Positions 39,057-50,999 of a stretch of DNA of 64,000 bases are shown here, in pieces. The position numbers were made by a program, and so were the translations under genes. A model generated the notes under the pieces. That model did no database searches, was not told the origin of the DNA, and worked only from the letters and a program-made list of their open reading frames with translations. Positions within the stretch are counted from its first letter, which is position 1, and every line of letters starts with the position of its first letter. This DNA is from Marsupella aquatica (lineage: Eukaryota > Marchantiophyta): assembly GCA_973895155.1 (NCBI GenBank), contig OZ316897.1:14136001-14200000 (forward strand). The letters run 5' to 3'.

Positions 39057-39480
39057 GAAAGAAACCAGAAATCATGCCCGAGACTCATCTAACTGAGTCC
39101 AAGCTTTCCACAGTGGTTACCACAAATTTGACTTGCTGACAAAATGATCAGATGCGAACCATCCGAAAGAAACCAGAATCAAGCCTGAGACTCAGCTACT
39201 GAATCCAAGCTTTTGACAGTGGTCACCACAAATTTGACTTGTTGACGAATAGATCAGAAGCAAACTATCGGAAAGAAACAAGAAATCAGGCCTGAGACTC
39301 ATCAAACTGAATCCGAGCTTTCACAGTAATCACCACAAATTCGTCCTGCTGACGAATTGATCAGAAGCAAACTATGAATCGGAAAGAAACCAGAAATCAG
39401 GCCTGAGACTCATCAAACTGGATCCAACATTTCCACAGTGGTCACATCAAATTCTACTTGCTGACGAATTGATCAGCAGC
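39057..39480. repeat. Minisatellite, four units of ~106 bp
   Basis: Units start at about 39057, 39165, 39271 and 39382: gaaagaaaccagaaatcagg, cctgagactcatcaaactga, atccaagctttccacagtgg, tcaccacaaatttgacttgc, tgacgaattgatcagaagca, aactatcg. Identity between units is roughly 85%. It is bounded by a partial unit (aagcaagctatcc) at the left. Confidence 0.88.
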
Positions 39481-41220
39481 TACAGTCGAGTCGACGTGAG
39501 CAACTCTCTGCTACGTAACGAAAAGCAAAGCTCAACAAGAACTGAAAGAAGAAATGGCAGCGATTGTCGATCCCTTGCCGAGACCTATGGCACCTCGATT
39601 CACGTTGCAAACTTCGAGCACAGTGCACAGCGACCCACATCTCGATCAAAAAATATAGGAAAGGCTAGAGCACTGTACAATCGAAGGCGTGATGAGCTAC
39701 ACTCACCTAACCCGACACGACTCCAGTAGTCCAGTCCTATCTCTCCGGTCAGTCCCACGAGTGACTGCGACGGTGACGTATGAACGGCCCCGTCTGTGAC
39801 AGCACACGTGGCGCCAGGTGGATGTCCGTGCGGGTAGGTCGATTCTCATCGTTCGCGAGATTTTAAAAATGGACGCAGTACAGTCCATTTTCGACGGTGT
39901 AAGTGCTGTCGTTGACATGTTCACGGTGTAAGTAGGGCCATGCGTGATTCGTTGATATTTTTACTTGATGGGCTGGCCCACCAAACCGCCTTGATAGGGT
40001 TACAAACATATTGTTTTTCTAAAGTTTTAATTTTATATTTATATTCCCATAATGCAGCCCATGCTCCTAAAGAAACAGAAATAGACTTGAGTTTTACGTG
40101 AATATGGATGACAATATTGTTATCCCCAATTGGTAGTATGCCATGTTGAGCTTAAGCATTGTCAAGAGTGAGTGAGATGGCCAATCATGCAGTCCAACAC
40201 TATGGGGAGTTGGCAAGTCGGCCTGGCGGTGGGCTTCAAAGAGCATGGAGTTACAGGGAAAGTAACGGTTTGGGTGTAGAAAGTGTGCAGCAATACGATT
40301 AGGTCCATCTCATGGTTAGAGAAAAATGTCACCATAATTCACTGGCCAAGGAGGATTCTTGCCATAATAACAATTTACTGACCATGAGAAAGTGGGAGCA
40401 AGATTGAAAATTATAGTACAATTTAGAGACAATGAGAAAGTACAAGATGGCATACCATAGTGGTTAATTCTGATCAAATAAAGATTTAACATTGCCTCCC
40501 CCCCCCCCCCCATGAAGCAAACTTCTCTTTCTTTTCAGGCTTTTACCTCACTGGCGACAGGAGGTGGTCTAAGAGAGAGTATATATTAGTTTTAGAAGAG
40601 AGCAGAACTGTGAAGTCTAAGCTCTAATAGGATCCTATATATTTACAAGATGCATGTCTGGATCTCCAATGACAAAACTGACAAAACAGCTCTCCTGGAG
40701 ATCTTAGTGGTGGGACCTCTGATGAGAGAAATACGGGCAACACTATTTTACCGGCCCCCAAGAAAATGGGCAAAGGGTTGGAGATGCTCTAAAGCCACCC
40801 TAAAATAAGCTTCATTGTTCAGACTAAAATGGGCTGCTCTTGTGGTGAGAACAAGATGGGCAGGTCATGTTGAAAACAATAGTAAGGCGTCTCTAACCAG
40901 CCAACCGGCCCTTTTTGGAGCAGCCAAAACTGTGGTCAGGACCTTGACCTAGAATGCGCCAGGCAAGAAGTTCCCACTATTGACACTCACTCAGTCCCTA
41001 ACAGTTTCAATTGATGTTGAGTTGATGTTGAGTTGATGGGGTTCACCCCCTTTGGATCTTCTTACCCCAGTCAAAGCACATAACACACCAGTGCTAATTT
41101 CTCGTGTCCACTGTTCCAATACTCATTTCAGATACACTTCTCAATCTTTTATTTATATTACCTTGCCAAGAAAACAAAAAAAAGGGAGACAAGGTCCCAA
41201 AGGCAGAGCAACCCAATAGG
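39481..41220. other. Intergenic, no gene recognised
   Basis: No recognisable gene. 39470-39930 is GC-richer than its neighbours but its frames match nothing I know. About 40120-40440 is a copy of the dispersed repeat also seen at 2370-2680. A run of 13 C lies at 40499-40511. Confidence 0.45.
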
Positions 41221-41509
41221 GTTTCTCAAACTTAGTGTTGCTGCTTCGGGTTGCTGCTTCGGGTTGCGGTTAGTGATGGAATCCTGGGAAAAAAGTGGCG
41301 GACAAGAAAATCCGTGTCTGCAGAACCTTGACTGAAACTGATAATTCCGGGCCTAGTTTTTCCCTGCAACACCAAGGATTGAGACTCCCTAATAAGAGGA
41401 AAGAGAAAAGCCACAGGAAATCCACAGGGTCCATGTCCTAATTGCCAGACTCCCAAAAAGGGGTCTGACAGGTTTGAGACACCCCAGCAACTACTGTAAT
41501 TTGAGTTTC
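41221..41509. mobile_element. Possible short MITE with imperfect terminal inverted repeats
   Basis: ctcaaacttagtgttgctg (41225-41243) is an imperfect inverted partner of cagcaactactgtaatttga g (41485-41505). The ~290 bp between has no coding sense. The short arms and absence of a target-site duplication make this tentative. Confidence 0.3.
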
Positions 41510-41754
41510 TCCGTCCCCATCATGGAGTACTCTAGGAATAAATTGGTCCGATTCAGTACTTGATCAACGGGGCAGGTGGGCAGTTCCCATCCTGTCCCTG
41601 GCACAATACAGCAGGAGAGCTCTGGCAAACAGAAACAGCAAATGTCCTGGGGTACCCGACAAAAATCAATATCTGGGACACCAAAACCCCTCGGGCAGTC
41701 CCAACGTCCTGCATTGCCACATGAATCCTTACTGTCTCCAGACGATAAGGTATT

Positions 41755-41865
41755 ATTTTCCAGTTGTACTACATCATTGTTTTGTTTTATTGGAAACATT
41801 AAATAAAGCAGGCCAGTTCTACTACACCATTGTTTTGGTTCATTAGAAACATTAAGTAACTGATA
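41755..41865. repeat. Two-copy tandem duplication (~55 bp)
   Basis: ccagttgtactacatcattg ttttgttttattggaaacattaaataa (about 41760) is repeated as ccagttctactacaccattg ttttggttcattagaaacattaagtaa (about 41814). Confidence 0.8.
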
Positions 41866-42057
41866 ATTGAAATAGCAAAATTGGTATGAACATAAAAATA
41901 AGGAAAAGATCGCAGGGGGTTGTTGGGTCCTGACAAGCAGGGATGGTACTATCAAGTAGGGATATGATAACTAGCCTAATAAAAACAAGGTCATACATAT
42001 TACAAGTATTATTACCAACCAGATTTTTCATACCATGATAAAAGAGCATAATTCTTT

Positions 42058-42424
42058 TAAGGGAGCTTTACAAGAAGGTGGGGTTCAACGTCTCTTCATC
42101 CAAAGCAAGCTGATAACCACTTCCTTACATTAAAGTAAGAATGTGGACCACCTCAAGAGGTGGTCTAAGTTTTTGACACGGAAAAAATGTATAAATCATA
42201 CGACTAGAAGGTTCAATCATGCATGCTTTTGCTTGATTGTGCCCCCAGTTTATGTAAAGTGAAATGTGACCAGATCTCACATTTGAAAAAGAACATAGAA
42301 AAAAAGAACTATTGCCCCCAAGTTCTTGTAAAGCCACTTTTATATCACTTAATAGTGTTCCTTCATGTTCATAGAGAAGAAGAAAAGGAGTGTTGCCCCC
42401 AAGGTCTTGTAAAGCCCCCAAGTT
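42058..42424. mobile_element. Second copy of the MITE-like family (TIR core GGCTTTACAAGA)
   Basis: The left end ttaagggagctttacaagaa ggtgggg is matched by the reverse complement of the right end (acttgggggctttacaagac cttgggg). Inside, at 42140-42165, is ggaccacctcaagaggtggt c, the same hairpin found in the element at 14799-15378. The right terminal motif is present twice (ttgcccccaagttcttgtaa agcc at 42312 and ttgcccccaaggtcttgtaa agcc at 42393), reflecting an internal ~81-bp duplication. Confidence 0.7.
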
Positions 42425-42445
42425 ATTGAATTAATAGCGTTCCTT

Positions 42446-42633
42446 GGTATTCAGAGGCGGCATTTTGATGCGCAATTATGGGGGACGCCCCGAGGGGTGC
42501 CCTGCCCAAACACTGCCAGGACGTGCAGCAACCCGTGATGGCAAAAGTGCGAAAGTGACAACCCGAGGGTCCAAGAAGGGAACAAAGGACAGTACTGTAC
42601 AGCCAGCACTAGAAAGAAGAGCCAAGCTTTTTC

Positions 42634-42683
<50 letters not shown>

Positions 42684-43841
42684 TGCTTCTGTCTTTGCAA
42701 ACAGTAGAGGAATCATCGCCTCCCTACACTGCACACCGAACAAGAGGTGCGAGTGGAGAAGACGAAGTGGGCCGAGCGAGCTGCTGCCTGCGCGGCGTGG
42801 GAGGGAAAATCCAACTCTCCCACATCGCCGCAAGCGCGTGAGCCGGGAGTGCGAGAGAGCCCTCAGTAAGCCTGGCGATGATCTATCGAAACAAGAGCAC
42901 AGTCGGTGACGATTAAAAAATCTGGGAACTCGGGAGAACGAACAAGATTACCGTCGTAGAGGACGAAGGAGAGAAGGAGAAGACGACGCGCAGAATAAAG
43001 CCCGTGGTTTGCGGGTGCTTTCTTTGCTTACCAATTATTTTACGCACTTCTGTGCATGACTGCATGGCGACGAGCGAGCGTGCGTGCAGACTGTTCACCT
43101 GTATGCGTCGCAGTGGGAGTACTGCATCATCACTGATGAAGAGAATTTGAGACGGCGGTTTTGCATGTTCTGCTCGATTCTCTCCTTTATCACTCACTCA
43201 CTCGTCCGTCTTCCTGTAGTTTGATACTCTACTGGATCTTGACGTTATCCAGCACAAGTTTTCGTTCATAGAATATTGTGTATTCATTACGTTCAATCCC
43301 GGCGCTTTGTGCCTTATTGAACATTCTCTCCATTACCTTCTGGAGGTATAATTAAGTAGAGGCAGTCCATTGAATAGAAAACTACCTTTTGATGAAAGGA
43401 CTAATTATAGCAGTCAGTGAAAAACAACGACTTCTCTTTCCTCTCTGCGCGTTCTCTTATTCGTTCTCGAGTGCCGTCTGTGTCACTGCTCTGGAGCGAG
43501 CTCTGGAGTGGTTTGTTGCAATTCCTGCAAGGAGGGTCCTACCGAGTCAACCAAGTTGGAGCCTGAAGCATCAAAGAACCACCGTCTGATCCGTGACGTC
43601 GAAGTATTCAGCTTGCAGCTGTGATTTGAAGCGAAGACAAGAGCCTGCATTTTTCCTCCAAAGGATTGCATTGTTACGTTCAAGAGGCTGCACTTGAACT
43701 GTTGGTGAATCGAGGATCGTCATCTGCACTGAATTTTGAGCCATACTCGAATCGGTCCGGTCACCTGACGCGAGCAGGTCAATTTAGTTGGAAGGGTTTT
43801 CGAGTACGTACTCATCGATTGCGGAGATCTTATCACAGGAA
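42446..43841. other. Upstream region of the GT34 gene, GC-rich with a (GA)22 tract
   Basis: The region becomes GC-rich from 42470 and contains (GA)22 at 42636-42679, a type of sequence common in plant promoters and 5' leaders (GAGA-binding proteins). No TATA box can be assigned with confidence. Short frames here are overlapping and protein-unlike. An intron in the 5' untranslated region is possible but not shown. Confidence 0.5.
42636..42679. repeat. (GA)22 microsatellite
   Basis: Uninterrupted gagaga for 44 bp, about 1.2 kb before the GT34 start codon. It is likely to vary in length between individuals. Confidence 0.95.
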
Positions 43842-45218
43842 ATGAAGGAAGTGTTAGGCAGGTCGTTACCTAAGATGAGAGCTCTTACATGGAGTCCCGC
43901 CAAAATTTTGTCAGGGCCAAGAGTTAGTAAGATACAGAAGATGTTCTACAATTTCCAAATTACGATTGTCTGTTTTTTTGTTACCATTCTGGTGCTGAGA
44001 GGTACCATCGGTGCAGGCAAATTCGGCACCCCAGCCTCGGATATTAAGGAAATTAGAAATCACCTTCCCGGGGGACAACGAACAATGATGGAATTCAAGA
44101 TGTCAAAAGGAGAGGAGCACGACCGGACCCACAAGGCCGAGAAGGTAACAGGCATCTATGACAGGAATTTCGATCCTGTGAAGTTTTTCAATCCGAGCAC
44201 TGAACATCACATACTTGGAGAAGCTGTGAAAGATTGGGATGAGCAAAGAACCGAACACATTCTGAAGCATGGGAGACGTGGAAATCTGACCGACAGTGGG
44301 AAACCCCGCATTTTGCTGGTTTCCGGGTCACAGCCGACGCCTTGCGACAATCCGAACGGAGATTACTTGATTCTGAAGAACCTCAAGAACAAGATTGATT
44401 ACTGTCGCCTCCATGACATTCAGATTTTCTACAATATGGCCCACCTGGACAAGGAAATGTCCGGGTTTTGGGCGAAGCTGCCACTAATTCGTAAGCTCAT
44501 GCTCGCCCATCCTGACGTCGAGTGGATTTGGTGGATGGACAGTGACGCCTTCTTCACAGACATGGAGTTTGAGCTCCCCATGGACAAGTACGATGACTAT
44601 AACTTGGTATTACACGGGTGGAATGACATGCTGTACGAACGGAAGAGCTGGATTGGGCTCAACACGGGAAGCTTTCTCATTCGGAACTGCCAATGGTCGC
44701 TCGATATCCTCGATTCTTGGGCTCCTTATGGTCCCATTGGCAAGCCCAGGACGGAAGGAGGCAAGCTGCTGACGAAGCAACTGGCGGGAAGGCCCGATTT
44801 CGAAGCTGACGATCAGTCTGCTCTCATCTACCTGTTGATAACTCAGAAGGAGAAGTGGGCCGAGAAGACTTACCTGGAGAGCTCGTTTTTCCTCCACGGC
44901 TACTGGGTCATCCTAGTGGAGAATTTCGAGAAGATGATGGAGGAGAACCATCCGGGAGTTGGAGATGAGCGATGGCCGTTTGTGACTCACTTTGTTGGAT
45001 GCAAACCCTGCCATGGGAGCTCTGGGGACTACTCCGTCGAAAGGTGCACGAAGCAAATGGAACGAGCATTCAACTTTGCAGACAACCAGGTCCTCCAAGC
45101 GTATGGATACCACCACCCGCACTTGGAAAGCTTCCAAGTGATGAAAACGATACCTTCGCAACCGGATACCCCCAAATTTCTCCGTGGGAATGTCGGTTTG
45201 ACTCGGTCGATCCACTAA
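43842..45218 (+). CDS. GT34 family xyloglucan 6-xylosyltransferase
   Basis: Single exon, 458 codons from the ATG at 43842; the frame is open further upstream to a TTG at 43788, but no earlier ATG exists. A Golgi type II membrane protein: short basic cytosolic tail (about 1-37, Lys/Arg-rich), one membrane helix (about 38-55, ITIVCFFVTILVLRG), a stem, then the catalytic domain. The metal-binding DXD is DSD at 233-235 (WWMDSDAFFTDM). Other family blocks are GIYDRNFDP, NKIDYCRLH, WAKLPLIRKLMLAHPDVEW, GLNTGSFLIRN, FEADDQSA, LHGYWVILV, THFVGCKPCHG and ERCTKQMERAFNFADNQ. Known members transfer xylose from UDP-xylose to the beta-1,4-glucan backbone of xyloglucan. The sequence resembles the XXT group more than galactomannan galactosyltransferases, but activity within GT34 is inferred. 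Confidence 0.95.
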   Translation: MKEVLGRSLPKMRALTWSPAKILSGPRVSKIQKMFYNFQITIVCFFVTILVLRGTIGAGKFGTPASDIKEIRNHLPGGQRTMMEFKMSKGEEHDRTHKAEKVTGIYDRNFDPVKFFNPSTEHHILGEAVKDWDEQRTEHILKHGRRGNLTDSGKPRILLVSGSQPTPCDNPNGDYLILKNLKNKIDYCRLHDIQIFYNMAHLDKEMSGFWAKLPLIRKLMLAHPDVEWIWWMDSDAFFTDMEFELPMDKYDDYNLVLHGWNDMLYERKSWIGLNTGSFLIRNCQWSLDILDSWAPYGPIGKPRTEGGKLLTKQLAGRPDFEADDQSALIYLLITQKEKWAEKTYLESSFFLHGYWVILVENFEKMMEENHPGVGDERWPFVTHFVGCKPCHGSSGDYSVERCTKQMERAFNFADNQVLQAYGYHHPHLESFQVMKTIPSQPDTPKFLRGNVGLTRSIH

Positions 45219-46940
45219 CTGGACGATTCAAGAAAGAAACCGTCACATTATATCTCTTAAACAAATTAACACGATCTTGTAAAGTTGCGTTGGGCGGGCT
45301 TGGTATAGTTAGTCTTGCGATCACGTTGATCGAGGTAGATAGTGAATCTAGTTTGGTTCATGATCTGACATTCATTCATTCATTGAAAACTCAACTAGGC
45401 GCAGTTTTTGTATAGTCATCCTCCGGACGATTTTTGTTCCACTTCAGCTCTTCACTCAAGTTTTGGTTTGGTTACTTTTTAAGTGTGTAGCTCCGGATGA
45501 GGTTTGCCCCCGGTACTCTTCCCCGGGTGCATGCACGAGCGACTAAGGTAGTCCCGAGTGAGCTGGGCCCCGACGAGATGTCCAAGCAAAAGTGCAGTTC
45601 GTTGGCCATCTGATAATGTTTCGTTCACCATTAATTACCGTACATTGAACATAAATGAATGCCACTCGATGGCTAGGTAGACTCGATCATTCTGTACATT
45701 CTAAATTTTGCGACACATTGGCAACACAGGGGGAAGAGTGATGCCGAGCATATTGCGTTAGTACGATGATCGAGTTTTGATGATGCAAGAGGAAAATGCA
45801 AGTTGTGGCGAAGAAAAAGGGCAACGTCATATCTAAGGTTCGTTGACATAGGATCAGATAGCAGATATAGAAACTGTAATCGAAGCAGGTAATCGAAGCA
45901 GGGAGGAGTAAGAGATTGCCTTCATGTTCTTCCACCATCAATCAAGCGATTCGTCGTAGTCCGAAGAGCAATAAATGGTTGAGAATTTGAGATAATTGTG
46001 TGATTTGCCTCGCTGTATGATCTGCGGTTGGAAGTCCCCATTCAGTTGGCGTTCTTGGCAGTCCTTCATACATCAAAGCTACTGTACAGTTAATCTACCC
46101 ACCGAAATGGAGTAGACTCGGGATGCATAATTATGCTAGTCTCAAGCCTGTGTTGTGAAACACAACATGTTACAATACGGTGTATCAAAGGTCCCAAGTT
46201 CAGAGTGGTTTAAGTAGTGATCCTTGTATAGTTGAAATCATTAGGGTGTCTGGGAACTCGGCTTACCCAGGGTAAGGTTTTAATTACCGGAAGTCAAGAC
46301 ATATGTGACCTCCCATAATAGTTGTTGGAGCCTATCTTTGGCGTTTGTAAGGAATTGAAAGCCCGCAAGCTCAACACTTGCCGAATACTCTTCTTACCAC
46401 ATTCTGTTAACTTTAGTCGCAAATCTAGAAACTTGCAATTGACAGCACGTGGACATTGGGCCTAACATGGCAATGGCTTACCAAGCAAGAGGGAAGGAAA
46501 AGAGATATCAAGCGAGATATATGCTTTGAAGATTGAGGCAACGCCATAAACTCTGACTCATGGGGCAGGATGATACATGCTGCCTCCCCCCTCATTTTTT
46601 GATCGATAATTTGGTCCCTGAAGCTGGTTAGGGAACTAACCCTGAACCCACAACTTAGGCATGCCACTGAGTTCCGAGATGCTATAGTGTGCCGTAATGT
46701 CCATAAACTCGGGGGGCAGTCATGTGCGACGAAGTATAGGGCCATTTAAATGGTTTTGACAGAATACTTATTAAGTCTTCAATGAAAATATAGGGTATTT
46801 AATTCTAAAATGCATACGTGTCATCACATGATTGGTGTCGTACAATTTTATAGAAAGTGACTTAGGGGGGTCATAAATGACCCAAACCGTTGCACGTGAT
46901 GTATGATCCTTCATATACTGACCTTCCCTTTGAAGGAGCT
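45219..46940. other. Downstream of the GT34 gene; no further gene
   Basis: The first few hundred bases are likely its 3' untranslated region. The rest has no recognisable gene; 46135-46180 (ctagtctcaagcctgtgttg tgaaacacaacatgttacaa) resembles units of the array at 48890-49310. Confidence 0.45.
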
Positions 46941-47493
46941 ATAATGGTGAATCCACTTTTCAGATTTTGTCTTATTTAGATTTTGTGTCATGCATTTTTA
47001 TTTCAATGTGCCTTATCAAGGGGCAGCCTTTGAATCATATATATTTTTAATTAATTTTCAGACCCCTTTAATTTTAGGTATTTTAGAATATTTTGAACTT
47101 ATTTTGGCAGCCCCTATAACTTTTAAAGTTTGTGATCTCTTAGAGATGAAACCAAGAGCTCCACCACTTGAACAAAGTATTTTCATGAGTGAGAGAAATG
47201 ATTCTGAATGACATGAACACAAGTGTCTTAAGTTCCCCTCATGCCCTTCTTTCCTAAGTTTATGGTTTTTTTGAAATGAATGTCATTCATAAGGCACATT
47301 GAATTAAGTGCACAAACCATAGTATCCTTGTGACAAAACTTGACTGTACTTCTCATTGGTCAATGTGCTTTTCTTGGCAGGCACTTTACTTATTGTACAT
47401 TATTTCATCCTTCTAGTTATGCTCTCATATTTTATTTACTTTCAGATCACTACAAGACAAAAAAAATCCAGCATGTTCCAGGATGAGCATGCT
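46941..47493 (+). repeat. Dispersed repeat family, copy 1 (~0.55 kb)
   Basis: It starts ataatggtgaatccactttt and ends with the hairpin agcatgttccaggatgagca tgct. In between are blocks shared with copies 2 and 3: ttaattttcagacccc, gtattttagaatattttgaa, ttggcagcccctataa, gagagaaatgattctga, cttaagttcccctca, ctaagtttatggttt, ttggtcaatgtgctttt. The plus frame at 46990-47211 is not protein-like. Confidence 0.8.
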
Positions 47494-47600
47494 ATAATAG
47501 GCTTGTGATTAGGTTGGGCTTCTAATATAAGCATAAATATAGAGCATGCTATAATAGGCTTGTGATTAGGTTGGGCTTCTAATATAAGCATAAATATAAA
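47486..47600. repeat. Two-copy exact tandem duplication (57 bp)
   Basis: gagcatgctataataggctt gtgattaggttgggcttcta atataagcataaatata is repeated back to back with no change that I can see, so it is recent. Confidence 0.9.
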
Positions 47601-47675
47601 GTTGAGGTCACCTAATGGCAGGAATAATTAGGTTAGATGTTATGACCAACTTGTGTTGTCATAATCATTGGAGGT

Positions 47676-47904
47676 TGTTAAGGATTGCTCTTAGTCTTGT
47701 GACTCAAAGGTTACGGCAATTAGGTTAACCTCAGTTAACATAAGAGAGAGAGCTTGTGTGTTCGACTCCTCTGAAGTAAAGTTGGAGTGTTTGTGTGGAT
47801 GTAACCTTGGAGAAGAGGTGAACCACGTATGGATTGTGTCGACTACGTGAGCATGGTATGAGTCATGATCGTATTGTCATGAAGGAAGATGTCATACTTC
47901 AACA
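47676..47904 (+). repeat. Short solo LTR of a related Copia family
   Basis: 229 bp, TGTTAAGG...CTTCAACA, flanked by the 5-bp duplication gaggt at 47671-47675 and 47905-47909. It shares with the 344-bp LTR ttgctc-tagtcttgtgactca, agcttgtgtgttc and gaggtgaaccacgtat...tgtgtcgacta, in the same order, but is much shorter and otherwise diverged. It is an independent insertion reduced to one LTR. Confidence 0.85.
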
Positions 47905-48286
47905 GAGGTTGAGACTTTCTAGTAGAGGTAAAGGAAGGGTGAAATGGAGGGTGATCAGAGACTTCTGTTAAGCCCCCAAAATGGCTAACTATAAATTCCT
48001 GCACCTACATGGATTGATCGACTCATGAAACTCTGGTTTGGGTACTCAAAGTCATCTCATTCTGCTCCAAGAGAACTGCCAATGATGTAGAGCGTAGCAC
48101 TTCCTGATTTCGGGCCATATTTGAATCTTGATTAGTTCAACTGAGAGAGGACACTAAACTCACCCTGGGTCTTGTGCTTCAATAATAGTAGACTGGTCCC
48201 AATTTGGCCACATTAGGTCTAAATCTATTATGGCATTAAGATTTCTTTTTCACAACACATTAAATAAATTGTCAACCCATAATAAC

Positions 48287-48881
48287 TATATGGTGAATCC
48301 AACTTTCATATTTTGTCTTATTCATATTTTGTCTCCAATATTTTGATTTTAATGTGCCTTAACTACAGTAAGTGAACCATTTGCATTAATTTGATTTTGA
48401 ATTAACTTTTGGACCCCTTTTGATTTTAGTGAACTTAGAGTATTTTGAATGTATTTGGCTACCCTGATAAATGTTTAATCTTTCCTTTTCAATCACTCCT
48501 TGGTGAATTCTCTTTTTTCTCATGGAGTGAAAGAAATGAATTTGAACAATGTGCACATCTGGTGTACTAAGTTCCCCTTGTGTTTTCCTTTACAAAATTT
48601 ATGGTTTTAATTGAATCTAGTGTCCCTAAAAGCAATTAAAAATGTGTGCCTTATGTGCACAACTCTTTAGTACCTTTGTCCTTTCTTGGTCATTATGCAC
48701 TTTTCCTTGTATGTGTATTTATGGTTTTGTATATTATGTCACTCACTCTTAATTAACAGGTATTAATTTATTGGCATATACTTTACATTTACCTTCTTCT
48801 TTTATCATAAAATAAATTAAATAAATTACATATCATTGTAAGACAAAAACAAAAAAGGGCATGTTCCAGGATGAACATGCC
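48287..48881 (+). repeat. Dispersed repeat family, copy 2 (~0.6 kb)
   Basis: It starts atatggtgaatccaactttc and ends ggcatgttccaggatgaaca tgcc. Same block order as copy 1, in the same orientation. Confidence 0.8.
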
Positions 48882-48889
48882 ATATATAA

Positions 48890-49310
48890 CATATGAGTCT
48901 CAAGCGTGCATTGTGAAGCCCAGCAACCCAACATATTACAATATGGTATTATTAAGATTTCTGGTTCATCAATAGATTTGATGGACTGAAGCCATGCATA
49001 GCCTCTGAATGTTTACAATATAGTATTATTAAGAATTTTAAGTTCCGGGATAGATTTAATGGACTGTGACTATGCATAGTCTCCAGCTTGCATTGTCTCA
49101 AGCCTAGATGGTGTTTAGATTTTAGTTCAGCATATAGATTTAAAAGACATGTACTGTGGCCATGAATAGTCTCAAACCTCCGTTGTGAAACTCACATGTT
49201 ATAATATGGTATTATTAAGATTTTTAGTTCAGGGATAGATTTAACATATGATCTGTAGCCATGCATGGTTTCAAGCCTGCTGCAGTCGAGCCTGCAGTGT
49301 GACACCCACA
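48890..49310. repeat. Degenerate tandem repeat, about four units
   Basis: Units contain gtctcaagcctgcattgtga, aaccCacatgttacaatatg, gtattattaagatttttagt, tcagggatagatttaatgga and ctgtggccatgcatagtctc. Starts are near 48893, 49079, 49166 and 49268, with partial units between. Confidence 0.7.
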
Positions 49311-49329
49311 AGTTGATATCAAGACTTCT

Positions 49330-50600
49330 AGTCCAAGGAGGGATTTGATCTGATATTAAAAATTCACTAGTTCAGGTTGATATGGAACTTGGGCCAAGTC
49401 CACTGTTGTGCCCGTGGCCCGGTTGCTACCTCTTGTGCCTTTTCATAAATTGACTAGACAGTACAATGTCTTTGCATTGCATAGTTGTAGTTGGGGATCA
49501 AAATGTGTCACTTGGCAGAGAAATTGTATTGATTGTGGGAAGTAAGTCCTTGCAAAAATGTTGTCATTTGGTTGAAAGGTGAAACCAGGGCTTGTTGATG
49601 CACAAAGCTCTGGCAAGAATTGGAGGGAAACCCAGAGCAAGGCCTATTTGGACGTGAGGGCAGGTTGCACAAAGGTGTTGGGCAGAAAAAAAATGACTAA
49701 CCTCCCATTGTTCTTTTTCCTTCCCTCCCCACGCCCCCTTTCTTAAGGTTTCCCTCCTCTTTCCCCCCTAATACCCTTTCTGCCACCCCCTCCGTCTCCC
49801 CCTCCTCAGTAAAGAAAATAGGAACATTGCCAGGTGCATTCAAGGGTCCCTCTCGGGTTCCCTGTCTGCCACCCCCTCCCACTCCCCTTCCTGAGTAAAG
49901 AAATCAGGAATATTAGGTGCATTCAAAATGTTGTGTAGCATGTACAGCATGTCTGTCCCTATCTCTGTCCCCCCAAAGTGTCAGGTGCCAGTTTGTTGCA
50001 AAAAGAAATTATACATGCCAGGGGAGAGGCAAAAAAAAGTGGAACTACCCAAAACGAAACTCCATGCAAACAGAAGAATAAGTCAGGTCATGCAAATCAT
50101 ATAAAATGGGAGATAAATTAAAAAGTAAAGTTGGAATGGGGCCAAAACGAAGCCAAAATCACCCTGCCACACCCAATTTTTTTCTCACACTCCCAAAGGG
50201 AAAAGAACAATACACCCCATCTGCAAGAAACCATGCATGGAGGCTGTGCAAGAATTCACCTTGCCCCCATGAATTGGCCACCACTCCAAACAAAACAAAA
50301 AATATGTTTGCATGGAAGCATGGATCGGGCAGTGTTTCCTGTCCTTTCCTCCACGGACCTTATAGAAGTCCTAGTTACGATTGATATGGACCATAATTCA
50401 AGTCTTTCCTCATGTCTCGCATGATTCCAAAGCCCACCGGGGCATGTTGATGGCTGTATATTGACCAACCCCACGGTCAATATGCAGCCCTAAATATATT
50501 GCAGTGGGCTTGGTGGCAGTGCTTGAGACTGGGATGTAACTGTGGTAGGAGCTCCACAGGAATTGCAGGGACAGTGGGCAGAAAGCCTCATTTGAAAGGA
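49330..50600. other. Intergenic with C-rich tandem duplication; no gene
   Basis: A ~75-bp unit with ctgccaccccctcc...cctcagtaaagaaaatagga acattgccaggtgcattcaa is present at about 49790 and 49868. No protein family recognised. Confidence 0.45.
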
Positions 50601-50624
50601 GGGACCGTGTCCTGGTTTTTTTCC

Positions 50625-50880
50625 CCTAGGGGGAGGCCTCATCAAGTCTTTGGTTGAAAAATCATTTCCTTGTTGGTAGTCCTTTGTTTTGTTTCTTTGC
50701 CTTGAAACCAAAGGTAAACCCATCCTATAGGGAGGCCATTGCCTTGAAACCTAAAGTAGACCCATCCCTACAAGGGGGGGGCTCATCCAGTCTTTGATTG
50801 AAAAATCATCTCCTTGTTGGTAGTCCTTTGTTTTGTTTCTTTGCCTAGAAACCGAAAGTAGACCCATCCAACAGAGGATG
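50625..50880. repeat. Diverged tandem duplication (~150 bp)
   Basis: ctcatcaagtctttggttga aaaatcatttccttgttggt agtcctttgttttgtttctttgcc (50638) is repeated at about 50780 as ctcatccagtctttgattga aaaatcatctccttgttggt and so on, each followed by gaaaccRaaaGtagacccatcc. Confidence 0.85.
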
Positions 50881-50999
50881 AATAATCAAATTTAGAGTAG
50901 GATTGGAGAGGGACCTATACCAAAGATAGAGAAAGATAACCCAAGCCCCTAAGTGTACCAATTAGGGTCCAAAGAGAAGTACTCACCCCACCCACATAC

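Noticed and set aside
43788-43841. Upstream start for the GT34 protein at TTG 43788
   Set aside because: Not an ATG; the first ATG at 43842 gives the usual short cytosolic tail before the membrane helix.
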